Positions 1-11,282 of a DNA stretch of 64,000 nt are shown piece after piece. The stretch covers positions 744,001 to 808,000 of the forward strand of contig JAMWBK010000012.1 in the NCBI GenBank assembly GCA_029953675.1. Reading direction: 5' to 3'. The position numbers and the translations under genes were made by a program. Position 1 is the first letter of the stretch. Every line of letters starts with the position of its first letter. This DNA is from Rhodosorus marinus. Taxonomy: Eukaryota > Rhodophyta > Stylonematophyceae > Stylonematales > Stylonemataceae. The notes below the pieces were generated by a model. It was not told the DNA's origin. It worked only from the letters and a program-made list of their open reading frames with translations, and did not search any database.

Positions 1-643
1 GCTGAAAGCGAAGAGCACCAGAAGAAGACACCGCTATGTAAAAGAAAAACGTTCATCCAGCTGTCTTGGTTTTCAAAGTCGCGCAGTGCTCCCTTGTCAA
101 AAAGTCTTCAGCTCGATTGATTCTCTGAGATCTTGTTCAAACTGTCATTCATCTTCATCAGTCGATCAAGACTCAGGTGTATAGGAACTTTGCTCATCAC
201 AGACGAGATATTCCCGTGCGTCAGATCTACTAGATATTCAGAATGCCCGGGGTCTTGATGGCCTTGGTTTGATGATGTGCTTCCTCACAAGCCGCGCCTC
301 CGGTCAAGACTGTTCGGATAAGCGTATCGTATTTCCCTTGGCTGAGAGGTAGATTGACTCAATGATTCTGTCGCAGCTTGTTCCTTCATCATCTTCTATG
401 GAACGACGATCTGTTTTCTCTGAAGGTGGTCGAAAACGTCCTTCTCTGTTTCACGGCCTTGACAGAACAGCACGACGATTTTCTGTTTCCAAATGCGCGT
501 GTAGTTCTTCCCCAACCCGTTGATAGAATCATTCGAACCCCTATCGGCAGATTGTTCCTTGTCCGCTTCATCACTGCGCGACGATCTGCTGCTGCTGCTG
601 AAGCTTTCCCAACGATCTCGGTTCCCAACTTTCGTAGAAAGGC
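1..643. other. Left edge, no gene recognised
   Basis: I see no conserved protein, RNA gene or clear repeat here. Short open frames on both strands are compositionally ordinary and lack a family resemblance. The right end borders the 3' end of the minus-strand ABITRAM gene, so part of it is probably that gene's 3' untranslated region. Confidence 0.5.
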
Positions 644-1328
644 TCAGCCGAATCCGGGTGCAGCCTCCTTCTCTGGATGCTGCGGTACATCGACTTCCGC
701 TCGTCCTTGTCGGTGCAACATGTAGTCATCTCGACGGGTGAGGGAACGTACGCAGTCATGTTGAGCTTGTGATTTTGGGAGGACGATGGCGATGAAGCCT
801 TGATCAAAGTTCTGTGTTTTGAAGATTTACGGGGTCAGGTGAATGCGTTTTGCGCAGTCTATAAGATGAAAATGAAATCCGTACCTCGGTTTTGATCAAC
901 GCTGGGTTCGTAGTTAGGTTCTCGTTGAGCTCGAGAAGAACACCGCGAATCCTTGCTCTTATCTTGTAGCTCTTCGACTTTGTGTGGACCGTGCAGAGGG
1001 TCGACTCTTCCTGAACAAAAGTTCCCTGTCGCTTGCGTTTACCCTTGGGCTCTTGAAATCCCTCTCTCAGCTCGACTTTTGTGACGTCCTCATCGCCCGC
1101 AACGACGGCATGCTCCTCTGACAGCGTCACCACGCAGATGCCGTTGGAGTGCCTCATCACGCATAGGTCCTCATCGCCATTCTCGCTCACCCAGTACCAC
1201 CTGGTGTAGTACCGCTCAAGAACACTCCAAACTCGAGTACCGTCCTCCTCCTTGTCTTCAATATCGTTGTCGAGTAGCTTCACCCTTGATCCATCGTCAC
1301 TGATTACGTACTCGTCTTCTACCGCCAT
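644..1328 (-). CDS. ABITRAM: ABITRAM/FAM206A (Simiate)-like protein
   Basis: Two exons on the minus strand: 1328-885 and 811-644, joined by a 69-bp GT-AG intron (donor GTACGG, acceptor CACAG). The product is about 203 aa. The block around residues 38-70, with the core RYYTRWYW followed by CVMRHSNGICVVTLSEEH, is the signature of the ABITRAM family. It is followed by an R-G-x-L-x-E-x-N-E-N motif, and exon 2 opens with GFIAIVLP, which matches the family's C-terminal GYIAVVLP region. In animals the family is a small glycine-cleavage-H-like (biotinyl-lipoyl-like) fold linked to actin binding and nuclear speckles; its role in algae is unknown. An in-frame TTG at 1343 could extend the frame, but the ATG at 1328 is the natural start. 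The N-terminus is acidic. Identity is confident, function is not. Confidence 0.85.
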
Positions 1329-2505
1329 CTTTCTCCCACACAAACAACGCTTGCAAAATTTTCGAGTCTTAGGCCTTCTTGTTAGCTGCCTACTTCATCG
1401 TCGCTTGTGATGGAAGCCTCCTCAACAGATCCCCTGGTGACATCGACTGGAGAGTCTTGTACCAACTTGAGCGTCTTCTACGTGGTGATATTGGTGACCA
1501 CGGGGTGTCCAGAAGCGCCAGCAAAACAAGTTTTACAAAAGGCCATACATCATCTTCTTCCACCTAACCGATCTGGATCTATTGCTAAACGGCGCTGATT
1601 GACCTTCCAGAGCCAAGAGCTTCCTCCTCAAAGGGCTCAGGTTGCATCCATTCGGAGGTAGCGTCAAGAGACGAGATCTTTAACGAATGTAACCTGCCTC
1701 CTCAGATCCGAGTTGTGGCTGTCGTTCACTAAGTCTTCAGACCCGACTAGTTTGCATACCGGCGCTGAATGACCTTCAAAGCGCCAACGCTAAAAACCAA
1801 TACAGAGTCACTCCTCAAAGAGCTCCGGATGACATCTATTCGGAGGTGCCCATCGCTCACGGACGTTACCTTCCTCCCAGCTCCGAGCTTGTGACTATCG
1901 CTTTAAACGGAGGTGAGGTATTGCCTCCCTCGGAGGCATTTGTTAAATCCTATCGCTCGCCAGTCGAGGAACGTCAACAGAGTCTTCTTCATCTAGTTTC
2001 GCGAGATACGATCTCCGAACTTCTTCCTCGTCAATGTGGTTGTGTTGGTGGTGGAAGCCACCACCTTCATCCTCAGTCGAAAAAGCAGATCAGTAATTTT
2101 TTCAACGAATCTTCTTCTTCAGTAGGCAGTCGTCTTCTTCATCACTCTTGGGGGGAATGGGGGTTGGGACGTTGATCTCCTAACGCTGAGAGAATTTTTC
2201 TTCTCTTAGACTCTGTTTTTTCTTTTTTCTTTCGTCTTCATCTGTAGCAAAATTTCTTTCGGTTTGGAGCAGGGGAAGCAGTACACAGGCGGTGGTCTGA
2301 ATGTCCGTCGGTCTGGTCGGTATTGCCAAACGGACTAAGGTTTTTGACTGTAACAGAGCGGGTTACCTGGAGTTTGTGGGGTGGAGGGTGGATTTTGTCG
2401 TTGGGTAGTTGGACATTGATCCTGAGGAGAACTGAAGAGGCGTTTTGATCAGGTGAAGTGTTGTTCTGGGTATTTGTGGTGCAGACGTCTGTTTCTCTGG
2501 TCAAG
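1329..2505. other. Divergent intergenic region
   Basis: This lies between the divergently transcribed ABITRAM and SDR/CIA30 genes and should hold both promoters. It contains a degenerate duplication (separate entry). A G-rich stretch at about 2150-2172 and a T-rich stretch at about 2195-2235 lie towards the plus-strand gene. No conserved coding sequence was seen. Confidence 0.4.
1591..1925. repeat. Degenerate direct duplication, unit about 170 bp
   Basis: Two diverged copies start at about 1591 and 1761. Each begins with GGCGCTGA(A/T)TGACCTT, continues through a block with CTCCTCAAAG, CATTCGGAGGT (copy 2 CTATTCGGAGGT), and ends in CTCCGAG(C/T)TTGTG-type sequence. Many substitutions and small indels separate them, so the duplication is old. 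Confidence 0.55.
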
Positions 2506-4311
2506 ATGGCGTTTGTGGGTATTGGATGTGGTGTTCTGAGGAGCCGTAGGGTTTCGGTTTGTTGCTGTGCGGAAGAAGGGAAGAAATCTGTGCTTGTGGT
2601 TGGGGCTAGCGGGAAGCTTGGGAGGCTTGTGGTAGAGGAGCTGTTGCGGAGGAAAATGAGCGTAGTTGGCTTGGCACGAGATCGCGATCGAGCGAAGGAA
2701 GCTGGGCTTGGGGACGATCTGGAGGGGCTTGATATGAGATTTGGGACTTTTGAGGATGGTAGTGCCGTAGAAGCTGTTGAGGCCGTGAAGGAGGATGTGG
2801 GCGCGGTCATTTGGGCAGCTGGACCGTCCAGAACATCGCCTTCAGCTATCGTTGATAATCAGGCCGTGAACGACGTGGCGGGGAAGTTTAAGGACTTGCT
2901 CGCGGGTAAAGATGACTACCTTTTCGATTTTGAGAATTCGTCCAGGACGCAAAGCTTCAGGCAGGTTGATGACGTCGTCATGGGCGGTGTCAGCCGCAGC
3001 ACCATTCAGTCCGCGTCTGAAGGCAATGAACAGTATGCGCGATTTCAAGGTATCCAGATCACCGCACGAGAGAACTGCATCGTCCTCTGCGACTGACTTT
3101 AGCCATACGTCCTCAAACGCAGGAAACGTGAGTTTCGATAACAACGGTGGATTCTGTGCGATTCGGAACGATTTCTCTCCACCACTCGACCTGTCCAAAT
3201 GGACTGGCATCGTTCTTCAGGTCCGTGGAGACGGAAAACGGTAATTACAGAACCCAAACCAAGGCTAAATCAGACTTGAAGCTATGATCTGAGCCGTTCC
3301 CTTTTTGATAATCGTTTGTTTAACAGCTACAAAATGAGTATCAAAGTAGATGAAGAGATGGAGTTCAACTATCAAGCAAAGTTCACAACGTCCGCACGGA
3401 GCACTGGTCAGCCCTGGGAGACGATTCGGATACCGTTTAGCCGCTTCACGCCGATGAAAAGGGGTAAAGAAATCTCCACAGAGTCGTTCACGTACCATCC
3501 CAACTGCCATTTGACTGGAACCTTTTTCGTGGGGTTTCAGGACGACTTCAGCTCGGTAGCCCGGAAGGAAGAATGTTCAACGTGAACCTGGACCCGTCTA
3601 AAGTCGTATCTGTTGGATTCTTGAGGAGCAGTATTGAAGGCGGGTCTCGAAACCCTGAGTTTGAGACCGGTCCGTTCCGTCTGGACGTTCGAAAGATCGG
3701 AGTTTACAAGGCCGTTCCTCCGCGATTCGTTCTGCTGTCTTCCGCAGCCGTGACTAGACCATTGTAAGGCATCACATCCTTCGTTGTGGCGCTTGTGTAA
3801 TTGTTGTACTGATCCCGAACACCGTTCCTTTGCAGTTGGAGTAAGGAGAAGAAAGCACAGTATCCTTCGAGCTACGACATTCCGATCGTCCAGCTGAACC
3901 CAGGGAACGTTTTGGTCGAGAAATTCAACGGAGAACAACAAGTCCGTAAGAGCGGCATACCCTACGCCATCATCAGGTTGGTTTGGGCCAGAATTACCTT
4001 CAATATCCTCCCGGCACTCATCGGGTCTTAGACTTGACTTCGTCCTAACGAGCTGCACGAAACTGTGTCCCAGGTATACTGGACTAAACGATGATCAGCC
4101 TGATGGCACGTTGGTTCTGGCTCAAGGCGATACTCTGGTAGGCCGGATCAACAGAAAGGATGGGGCGAAGCTCGCGGTGGATGTTCTGATGGACAGCGAC
4201 GCGTACTACAAGACTTTTGAGACGATGACAATCACAAAACCCAGTGCCAGTAGTGTCCAGTCCCTCGGACTGTTGAGCCTGGATATAGTCGATTCGGCTC
4301 CAAGCGGATGA
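2506..4311 (+). CDS. Atypical SDR with inserted CIA30 domain (HCF173-like), plastid-targeted
   Basis: Six exons: 2506-3049, 3123-3240, 3327-3463, 3541-3763, 3836-3976 and 4074-4311, all with GT-AG introns of 72-97 bp, giving about 466 aa. After a short Cys/Arg-rich leader (MAFVG...) that looks like a transit peptide, an NAD(P)-binding Rossmann start is seen with GASGKLG at residues 33-39. From about residue 139 a CIA30-type domain follows (FDFEN, then VDDVVMGGVSRS, LSKWTGIVLQVRGDGKRY, PWETIRIPF, FETGPFRLDVRKIGVY). The chain then returns to the SDR fold with SGIPYAIIR. This split layout is that of plant and cyanobacterial SDR-CIA30 proteins such as HCF173, which supports psbA mRNA translation, and At4g18810. 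Which orthologue it is cannot be settled by eye. The upstream in-frame GTG at 2458 is not needed. Confidence 0.85.
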
Positions 4312-5248
4312 GCGGAAAGTTCCCGCTTCCGGCGGTACTGGGCCTCTAGTGCGGTCAGCTTCGATGGAAATAGTGAAATAGTTAAGCTGGCAGCCCAAGC
4401 CTCCCCACTCTCCAGACCGAGAGGAGGAAGGAGTAGTATCTGAGACCTAGCCATGGAGACTTACGGAGAGGCGGGGCCGTCTATTCTCCTAATTTACGCT
4501 TGCCCAGTAAGATTCCACATAAAGAGTACAAAAAAACCTGTCCAGCTGGGATAGTTACACACTCCAGAACGATAGGGATAGTGTACCCTTGGCACGGCCA
4601 CGAAGACTTGTCCAGACGAGAAAGGGCACACGGGTTGTTCTAGTTCAAGCCAAACCGGGTTTCTGCATCAGTGACTGATGCAGTCTGTCCAGACCTTCCC
4701 AATGCTGCAACTCCACTATACCCGCACGCTGAGCGCTAAGCCCACGCGCTTCTAGAACAGGGGGGAAGCGAATCAAAGGCGTGAGGTTGATGCTCTTCTC
4801 AAGGAGCTTGATACATGGTACCTCTAGAACAGACGGACCAGACCAGACCAGATCGGGTTTAGTCGGAGCCCAAGGTCCCTGAATGAGGAGTACGCTTCGC
4901 CCCGTCACCTGAACTAAGAAAAAGCGTTTCACGAGTTCAGTCAATATTGGTAAAAGAGATTGAACATGGATGTGCAATAGTCTTCTTCCTTTTTTCTTCT
5001 TTTTTGATAGTTGGAGGGTTGGAGTCGCACGTCTAGACGTAGGACGCTCTGGTCTGAAGAGTATATAAAGAGCGCCGACTGAAAAGTTCGAGGAAGGGGT
5101 TGGAGGGGCGGCTGGGGGAGAGGTGAAGTGGAGAGGGCGATTGGGTAGGAGTGGGGGGGAATGTAGTAAGCTATAGGAAAGGAATTGGTGATTGGAGGGT
5201 GGTTTGTATTCGCTTTGAGGTTTTGAGAATTTTTTGTTTTTGGAGGTG
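4312..5248. other. Intergenic region with promoter of the PP1 inhibitor gene
   Basis: No conserved coding sequence was seen. A 218-codon minus-strand frame here is low-complexity (Ser/Pro/Lys/Leu-rich) and is the reverse of a G-rich leader. The last 200 bp before the next gene carry a TATA box and a G-rich tract. Confidence 0.4.
5062..5069 (+). promoter_or_regulatory. TATA box of the PPP1R11-like gene
   Basis: TATATAAA lies 180 bp upstream of the ATG at 5249, with a G-rich tract (5104-5160) between them. The placement would give a leader of about 150 nt. Confidence 0.5.
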
Positions 5249-5608
5249 ATGCGGAGGGAGCGTGAACGTGGTGGGGAGAGTGTGGTTGTGACGAGTACCA
5301 CGGCTCGGAGTGATCGTGAGGAGGGTGGTCAGGTCTTGAAGCTTCGTTTGAGGTCTAGGAATGGACAGAGGGTAGCTTGGACGGAGGAAACGCATGATAA
5401 TGAGCATGATGGGAAGAAGAAGTCAAAGAAGTGTTGTATATTCCACAAGCAGCGGGCGTTTGATGAGTCTTCATCGGGGTCTGAATCCGATTCTAGTTCG
5501 AGTTCTGGAGGAGGACCAAGCGCCCCAAGTTCGGAAGCTTTGGCTCAGAGAGGTGTGTCCGTAAGCGAAACGAGTCAGGAGCATGCGGACGAAAAAGGCG
5601 GCGGTTGA
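5249..5608 (+). CDS. PP1 inhibitor, PPP1R11/YPI1 (inhibitor-3) family
   Basis: Single-exon gene of 119 aa. The family core is clear: a PP1-docking RVxF-type motif RVAW at residues 41-44, then [18 protein letters not shown] and [11 protein letters not shown] at about 46-73, followed by an acidic Ser-rich tail. Family members such as human PPP1R11 and yeast Ypi1 are intrinsically disordered and bind the catalytic subunit of protein phosphatase 1 through RVxF and the NEH-containing segment. Length matches the family (about 110-155 aa). The in-frame TTG at 5234 would add five residues; the ATG at 5249 is preferred. A TATA box lies 180 bp upstream. Confidence 0.88.
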   Translation: MRRERERGGESVVVTSTTARSDREEGGQVLKLRLRSRNGQRVAWTEETHDNEHDGKKKSKKCCIFHKQRAFDESSSGSESDSSSSSGGGPSAPSSEALAQRGVSVSETSQEHADEKGGG

Positions 5609-6796
5609 CTCGCTTCGGACGTGCTAGTTCAGAACGAATTTACTCATAAGGAAAAAAGGCGGGAGAAGCAGATTCTCTGTTCTGGTCTCTGTCTTAAGTA
5701 TTTACACGAGTAGGTCACTAGTAGTTTTCCAGAAACCATGCTCGGCGAGATGAGAGAACTATTGAGAGCCTTCCGTTAAGCCACTTCAAGGAAGGTGAAT
5801 AGGTGATCGTGAGCGTAGAAAAAGATGCTGGACTACGATTTTCGATAAGCCGGCGCTTAGCCTTGCAAGCTGCTGGACTGAAGCAACTCCACAGGCGAGG
5901 AAGATGGTTGGCAGGACGCGATTCCGGAAAAGCTCGCGGTCGAGTTTCTGACATGCGTTTCTAGTTGAACTGACTCCTCCGAGCTCTCCACTGCGTGATT
6001 GTTGCGGGCGTCTGGATGTTTTGATGGAAGAGATGTCGAGCACGGATCTCATACCCTCTGGACATGGGTAGCTTAGAGTGCTCCAGGCTCAGGTTCCGGA
6101 GTTGAGCTGGTCCAAGGCCATTCGATGAAAGTGTCGCTCCGGCGACGGGCGGCGTCCCGTTCGTCTCTACGAGCGTGCTAACAGCACAACCTTGGTGGCT
6201 GAGAGAAATAATAACCCCCTGCTCGTGAGAAAATTGCGACAGAGAGAAAACCCCAGATCAGGGAGCTCTACCCCTGCGAGGAAGGAAAATGCTGGCTTGA
6301 CCCCTTGATAGGAGACAAACCTCATTAAAACGCAGCGCAGCAATACCATCGCTGACGAACCCACCTTCGCATAACTCGAGACCATTAACAACCTACATTT
6401 CCTGGAGCCTAACCTTACCATCGCTCATCCAAGCAGTACACCACAGACTTTGTCGATACCCTCCACGCCATTCTCCTTAATCTTCACGTACGAAAGCCAC
6501 CGAAACCAGAGGTCCAATCAAGAAATAACAAGCGTCTTTGCTTACATTTTAGTCCGACTATTATCCAATTAATCTCTTCTAACGCTTGTTGTGGACATGA
6601 GTCATATAATAATTGGATTATAACTCCAGCTCTATCCAATGACAATCATGCAAGGGATTGGCCTGTTTGCGAGCCTTCCGTTTTGTTCGTTTTGGGGCGG
6701 TTGTATGGATGAGGAATGGCGTTGTCTTGGTTTTCTCCAGTTTACTTCAGGTACCGAAAGTAGGAGCTAAGCATACGCAAGGAAAGCAAGGTTTAA
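5609..6796. other. Intergenic, no gene recognised
   Basis: Two minus-strand frames (about 5786-6052 and 6167-6421) have ordinary composition but no family resemblance and no convincing splice partners. The 3' end of the PP1 inhibitor transcript lies at the left edge. Confidence 0.4.
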
Positions 6797-7876
6797 AGCT
6801 AGACCAATGAGACCCCCCAGATCGGCGTTCTGATACTACAGTGTCTGGACGTTTGTCATCTTTACGAGGGCATGGATCGCCAATCGAGCGTTACTACCAC
6901 GCCTCTTGTTGTCAACTCGCATTAGCGCTTGTGCGTCGTCCGCTCTCTGCGATCTACATGTTCCGTAGCTTCTGCGAGGAAGTCTTGGCCAAAACCCTTC
7001 AACCGCGAAAAGTTTCCAAATAGGGGCAAGTCATGTTGCTGCGCCGACCCACGATGCTCGGCTGTAGTCTACGCCTCCAGCTCAGCACGATCATGACGAG
7101 GCACTCAGGCTCGGTTTTTTGCTTTTGGAAAGGAAGAGAGTTTAGCTAGGCAAAGGAGACCCCAGACATTTATCACTCTCTACGTCTAGCATTTAACGCC
7201 AGGCTTGCCGGACTACCCGCCGATTGTTATCGATTCAATTCCACTCGCACTCGCGCATGCAGTTCGTTTCGCCTCTCTGCGCTCTACGTGTTCCGAAGTT
7301 TCTGTGAGGAAGTCTTGGCCAAGTCCACCAAAGTCCTTCAACGGCGAAAAGTTACCAAATTGGGGGCAAATCATGCTAAAGCTGCCCCGATGGCACCACG
7401 AGGCTCGCCTAGGATCTGCGCCTCCAGCTCATGGCGACGATGACGAGGCACTTAGGCTCGAGATTTTCGCTTTCGGAAAGGAAGGGAGTCTAGCTAGGGC
7501 TAAGGAGACCCCAGGCTCGGAGTTAAGATACTACAGTGTCTGGACATTTATCACTCTCTACGCCTGACATGCGAGCGGTACTACCACGCCTTTTTGTTGT
7601 CGATTCAAATCCACTCGGATTAGCGCTAGCGCGTCGGTTCGCCCTCTGCGCTCCACATGTTCCGTAGCTTCCGTGAGGAAGTCTTGGCCAAGTCTACCAA
7701 AACCCTTCAAGGGCGAAAAGGTTCCAAACTGGGGGCAAGCCATGCTGCTGCCCAGATGGTAACACGAGGTTCGGCTAGCGTCTGCGCCTCCCGCTCCAGC
7801 ACGATGATGAAGAGGTACGTTTTAGGCTTGCTCGCTCGTGGGTTTCGCTTTTTGGGAAAGGGAAAAGAGTTTAGGT
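6797..7876. repeat. Tandem array, about three units of about 370 bp
   Basis: Three diverged direct copies run at about 6797-7168, 7169-7548 and 7549-7876. Shared landmarks are GAGGAAGTCTTGGCCAA, CTTCAA(C/G)(C/G)GCGAAAAG, a GCGCCTCC(A/C)GCTC block, and a boundary like GCTAGG(G)CTAAGGAGACCC followed by GATACTACAGTGTCTGGA. The boundary also occurs in a different repeat at 43501-43718, so the array is built from a dispersed sequence. Open frames inside are incidental. Confidence 0.75.
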
Positions 7877-8451
7877 GCTCGTGATCAACCATCTCAGTTC
7901 ATACAGTTAAGGTAAACACCGGAGGGAGAAAGCCACTGTCTTTGCCGTGGACAGACGGAGTCTTCTTGCAAACGAGGGCCGTTCGATTGGGAGGGTTGTT
8001 GTTGCTGGTTGGGGAAGGAGATTTACTTCGTGAAACCGGTGTGAGAACGATGTGAAGAGAGCCTCAGAATAAAACAAGCGACTGCTTGTATCAACATTGG
8101 AATTTGTATCTCGTTTTGGTTTCTCGCGGGGCGGCTCCTGGAGAGAGGTTTAGCGGCAAGTATTTTTTTGGTTCGTGGCGAGAAGAAGGAACGGGAGATG
8201 CGTGTTTTCTGCCAAGAGGAAGATGGAAAGTAGGATTTAGCTGAGCTTTGATTCAGGTCTTTAGAGCTGGATTTTGTGCTTGCGGAGGGTTGACTGATTT
8301 GGTGTGGGAACGTCTCTCTACAATCTGAGACCTACTGCGGGAAGACGCGCTTTTTTTTTTCGAGTGAGTGGAATGTTTACCTCGAACCAAGGGAGGTTCT
8401 CTATGTAAGGGGAGTTTCAATTTGTTGTATTGCTACTTGGAAAAAGGAGGT
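7877..8451. other. Intergenic/leader of the RFTS-bromodomain gene
   Basis: No coding sequence recognised. A T-run at about 8351-8360 and GTGAGTG at 8363 suggest a possible leader, but no leader intron can be proved. Confidence 0.35.
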
Positions 8452-10670
8452 ATGGTGGAGACTGAAGTTAAGGAGGCGGATATTCCGCCGGAGTTGGACG
8501 TTCAGACGGATGAAAGTAATGGTATGACTACGAGAGCGGTGACGCAGTTTGCGGCATATCGGCAGGGTCAGATGGTTTCTATCTGTGATCTGGACATGGG
8601 ATCTGGTGAAGGAAACGAGAACATGGAGATTAAGCTGCTAGGATACGTCGTCAACGGTTCGAAAAAGCTCAAAGTTGAGGTAAAGGCAGACCGCAGATAA
8701 GAATTTCTTGTCCGGTTATACCATCTCCAACTGCAAACTAATAAGCACCTCGGCGTCTCACTTTTCACCAGATTGGTCCGCTCGTGGAGTGGTGTATAGA
8801 GTACGGCAACGACCCGACACTTTGGACGCACACGGCTCGAGCTTGGTACAAGATTTTATCTCCGAACAAGGAGTACCAAAAAGTTCACGAACTGGCAAGA
8901 AGAAGGTTTGAACTCTGTTCCAGATTGTTCATCCTAGCTGTTACAATCATGCCCGAGCAATGCACATACAAGAGCCTTGTCAGTGTCCTGGCTGCCCCGT
9001 ACAAGCAGATGAAAGGTGCCCTTCCATTCTAAATCCGTGACTTCGGATTACCTCTTCTCTTACCTTTGTGAAAATCCGCTTTTGTTCCGGATGCATCGAA
9101 GGCTACTCGGAGAAGGAGATCCTAATGGAAAGCAACTTCATCCTGGACCAAGCCGACTCTCTGGACGATCCGTCGCTTCGGAACACAGACTTTGCGAAAA
9201 CTCTGCGTCAAAAGGCAGCCCAGATCGCGAAGGAGCAGAAAGCAGAACAGAAAGCAGAACAGAAGAAGCAGGAGAAGGCCGCCCCCAGCAGGAAAGACAG
9301 TACTGCTGCCGACAAGGAGAAAAAAGAGAGAAAGAAATCGAACAAGCCTGCTGCGGGCTTTATCTGGGAGCCGAGATCTGACGATCAAGCCGTTAATAGT
9401 GCCCTCTTGAAAAGGTAAATGACCAGGTCAAACCCCAATTCTGGGAAGCAGCGCATAGTGCTTTCCGCTTTACCCCATCGCCTACTCTGCGCAGCCGCGC
9501 TGGTTTCCTCCTGGGCCGGCCGCTGAAGAGCCAAAGGCAGCAGTCTAAAAAGGATGGACGGCGATGTAGGCTGAGACTCGCGTGGGACTGTTTTATTGTT
9601 ATAGATGTGCTAAGATACTGAACAATCTGATGAAGGACAAGCTGGCTTGGTGGTTTCTGCAACCGGTTGATCCTGTTGCACATGGATGTCCCAACTATCT
9701 GGAGGTCATCAAAGAGCCGATGGATCTTGGGACAATCACGGCGCGACTCTCCTCTGGAAAAGTATATGAGAATGCTGGGCAGGTGGCTCGGGATGTTCGT
9801 CTTATCTGGTCCAATTGCAAGTAAGTTCCTGTCTTCCTTTTCCCTGCTAGAAAATCGACGAGTATCCTTAGCGCGAAGGCTTGCTGTGTTGGATAGGAGA
9901 TACAACGAACCCGAAAGTGAACTATCACTCATGGCCAGTAAACTTCAAGCCAAGTTTGAGGAACTCATAGTTCGTGAGGAGGAGGACGTCCTAAAGGACC
10001 CAGCCAAGTTGGTAAGAAGCTCATCGGTGGCGAGTAAGAGAACCGCTGAGGAGAGGGCTGAGGCCGGATCTCCATCAGACATTGACCCCGAGTACGGCGC
10101 GAGCGCCGCGGAGCGGGTGAAGAAGGGACGCACCGCTAAGAAAGCAGTTGCTACAGATTTCGGTGATGCGGGTGCACTGTCAAGACGACTCTCAGAAAGG
10201 CAAATGGTAAGGCCCAAGAAAGAACCTTGACGAACCGAAGCTCAGACCGTCTGAACGTGGGCTTGGAGTTTCAGAAACTGGCGGAGAAGAACGACAAGTC
10301 TGGTACAGAAGAGGCTGCTAGTGATCCGGTGATCTTTGAACCTCCTCCACCGACGCCTACGTCAGCTACTCCGAAGCGGTACTGTATAGCAAAGAGGTGT
10401 AAACGTGTAGCTAAAGGGAGTAGCAAGTACTGTGGAACTTCTTGCGTTATGGTTGTTGCCGAGGCAAGAGTCAAGGTGGGTGGCGGTTGTCCCTCCTCCA
10501 GTTATGATACGACATCCGGTTTCTGAAGCGCGCGATTTTGTATTGTATATTTAATTTTCCGCGTTTAGATAATGGCGAGGGTGATGACAGAAGAAGAAAT
10601 CTTGACTGTCATCGGCGGAACGGCACGTGAGATTCATAAAGTTGTGGTGGATGCTGGTATAAAGCAGTAG
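8452..10670 (+). CDS. RFTS-bromodomain-zinc protein (chromatin-associated)
   Basis: Seven exons: 8452-8679, 8772-9015, 9102-9414, 9605-9820, 9897-10206, 10275-10475 and 10569-10670; all joins keep frame and give about 537 aa. Residues about 20-160 resemble the replication-foci targeting domain (RFTS/DNMT1-RFD) of plant-type DNA methyltransferases: AYRQGQMVSICDLD, LGYVV, then IGPLVEWCIEYGNDPTLW and ARAWYKILSPNKEYQKVHE. A Lys/Glu-rich coiled stretch (about 190-245) follows. A bromodomain spans about 262-355 with KEPMDLGTITARL and the acetyl-lysine Asn in KRYNEP. Near the C-terminus C474-x4-C479-x10-C490-x3-C494 with GSSKYC resembles the small zinc element near the end of CFP1/Spp1-like proteins. 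No methyltransferase motifs are present. It probably reads modified histones at replicating chromatin; that is inference. Confidence 0.82.
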
Positions 10671-11282
10671 TCACCCAGTACAAAGGGGCAGACTAACTAT
10701 CCGGCCTGGAAGGATGCGCCCCCCAAAATCCCTGTTCATGGATCGTTAACCCCAGCAGTAGTACTGCTCTGGAGAGCGGTAGTATTAGGCTCGCAACTAT
10801 TTTCACCAGAGTGTGAAACTGACCTGGCTAAGGTGGAGTTTAGATCCAAGCCGCTGATGAAGCTCGATGAAGAGGGGAAGCTTCGACTCTTTCGCAACAA
10901 ATCAACGATTGAGTGGTAGCAGCAATCACATGAACATAACCGAACCACGCCTTGTCTCTAGACTAGGATGTCAATAGTAGCAGAGCGGGGAATCCGCTTG
11001 CAATAAAACGTGAAGTGGTAACTTTCTCCCTTTTTTAATGAAATCTCCGGTGTTATGAACGTTTCATTCTTCGTTGGTTGATAATTTTCTCTGATGATCG
11101 TCTTCATCTCCTTCGAGATGTCGCTTGTCCGCTTCCGTCGATCTCCTCTGTTACCCACATTAGGTGTGAAGTAGTTTTAGATGCAATTTTCTTTTTTGGC
11201 TTATTTTCTGATCTGTCATCTTCTTCCGCTGCGGGTGAGGAGGCATCAAAATTAAATCAAAAGCCTTTCCGGAGTTGTCAAA
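10671..11282. other. Convergent intergenic region
   Basis: This lies between the 3' ends of the RFTS-bromodomain gene and the minus-strand ATP synthase gene. No conserved coding sequence, RNA gene or repeat was seen. Confidence 0.4.

Noticed and set aside
1329-1343. N-terminal extension of ABITRAM from a TTG codon
   Set aside because: No ATG; the ATG at 1328 follows directly.
2238-2810. 190-codon minus-strand frame
   Set aside because: Antisense to exon 1 of the SDR/CIA30 gene; Ser/Thr/Pro-rich with no motif.
3537-4058. 173-codon minus-strand frame
   Set aside because: Antisense to exons of the SDR/CIA30 gene.
4645-5301. 218-codon minus-strand frame
   Set aside because: Low-complexity Ser/Pro/Lys/Leu sequence that is the reverse of the G-rich leader of the PP1 inhibitor gene and overlaps its start.
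7595-7630. tRNA-like B box (TCGATTCAAATCC)
   Set aside because: No acceptor stem, A box or cloverleaf could be found around it; at most a relic within the repeat array.
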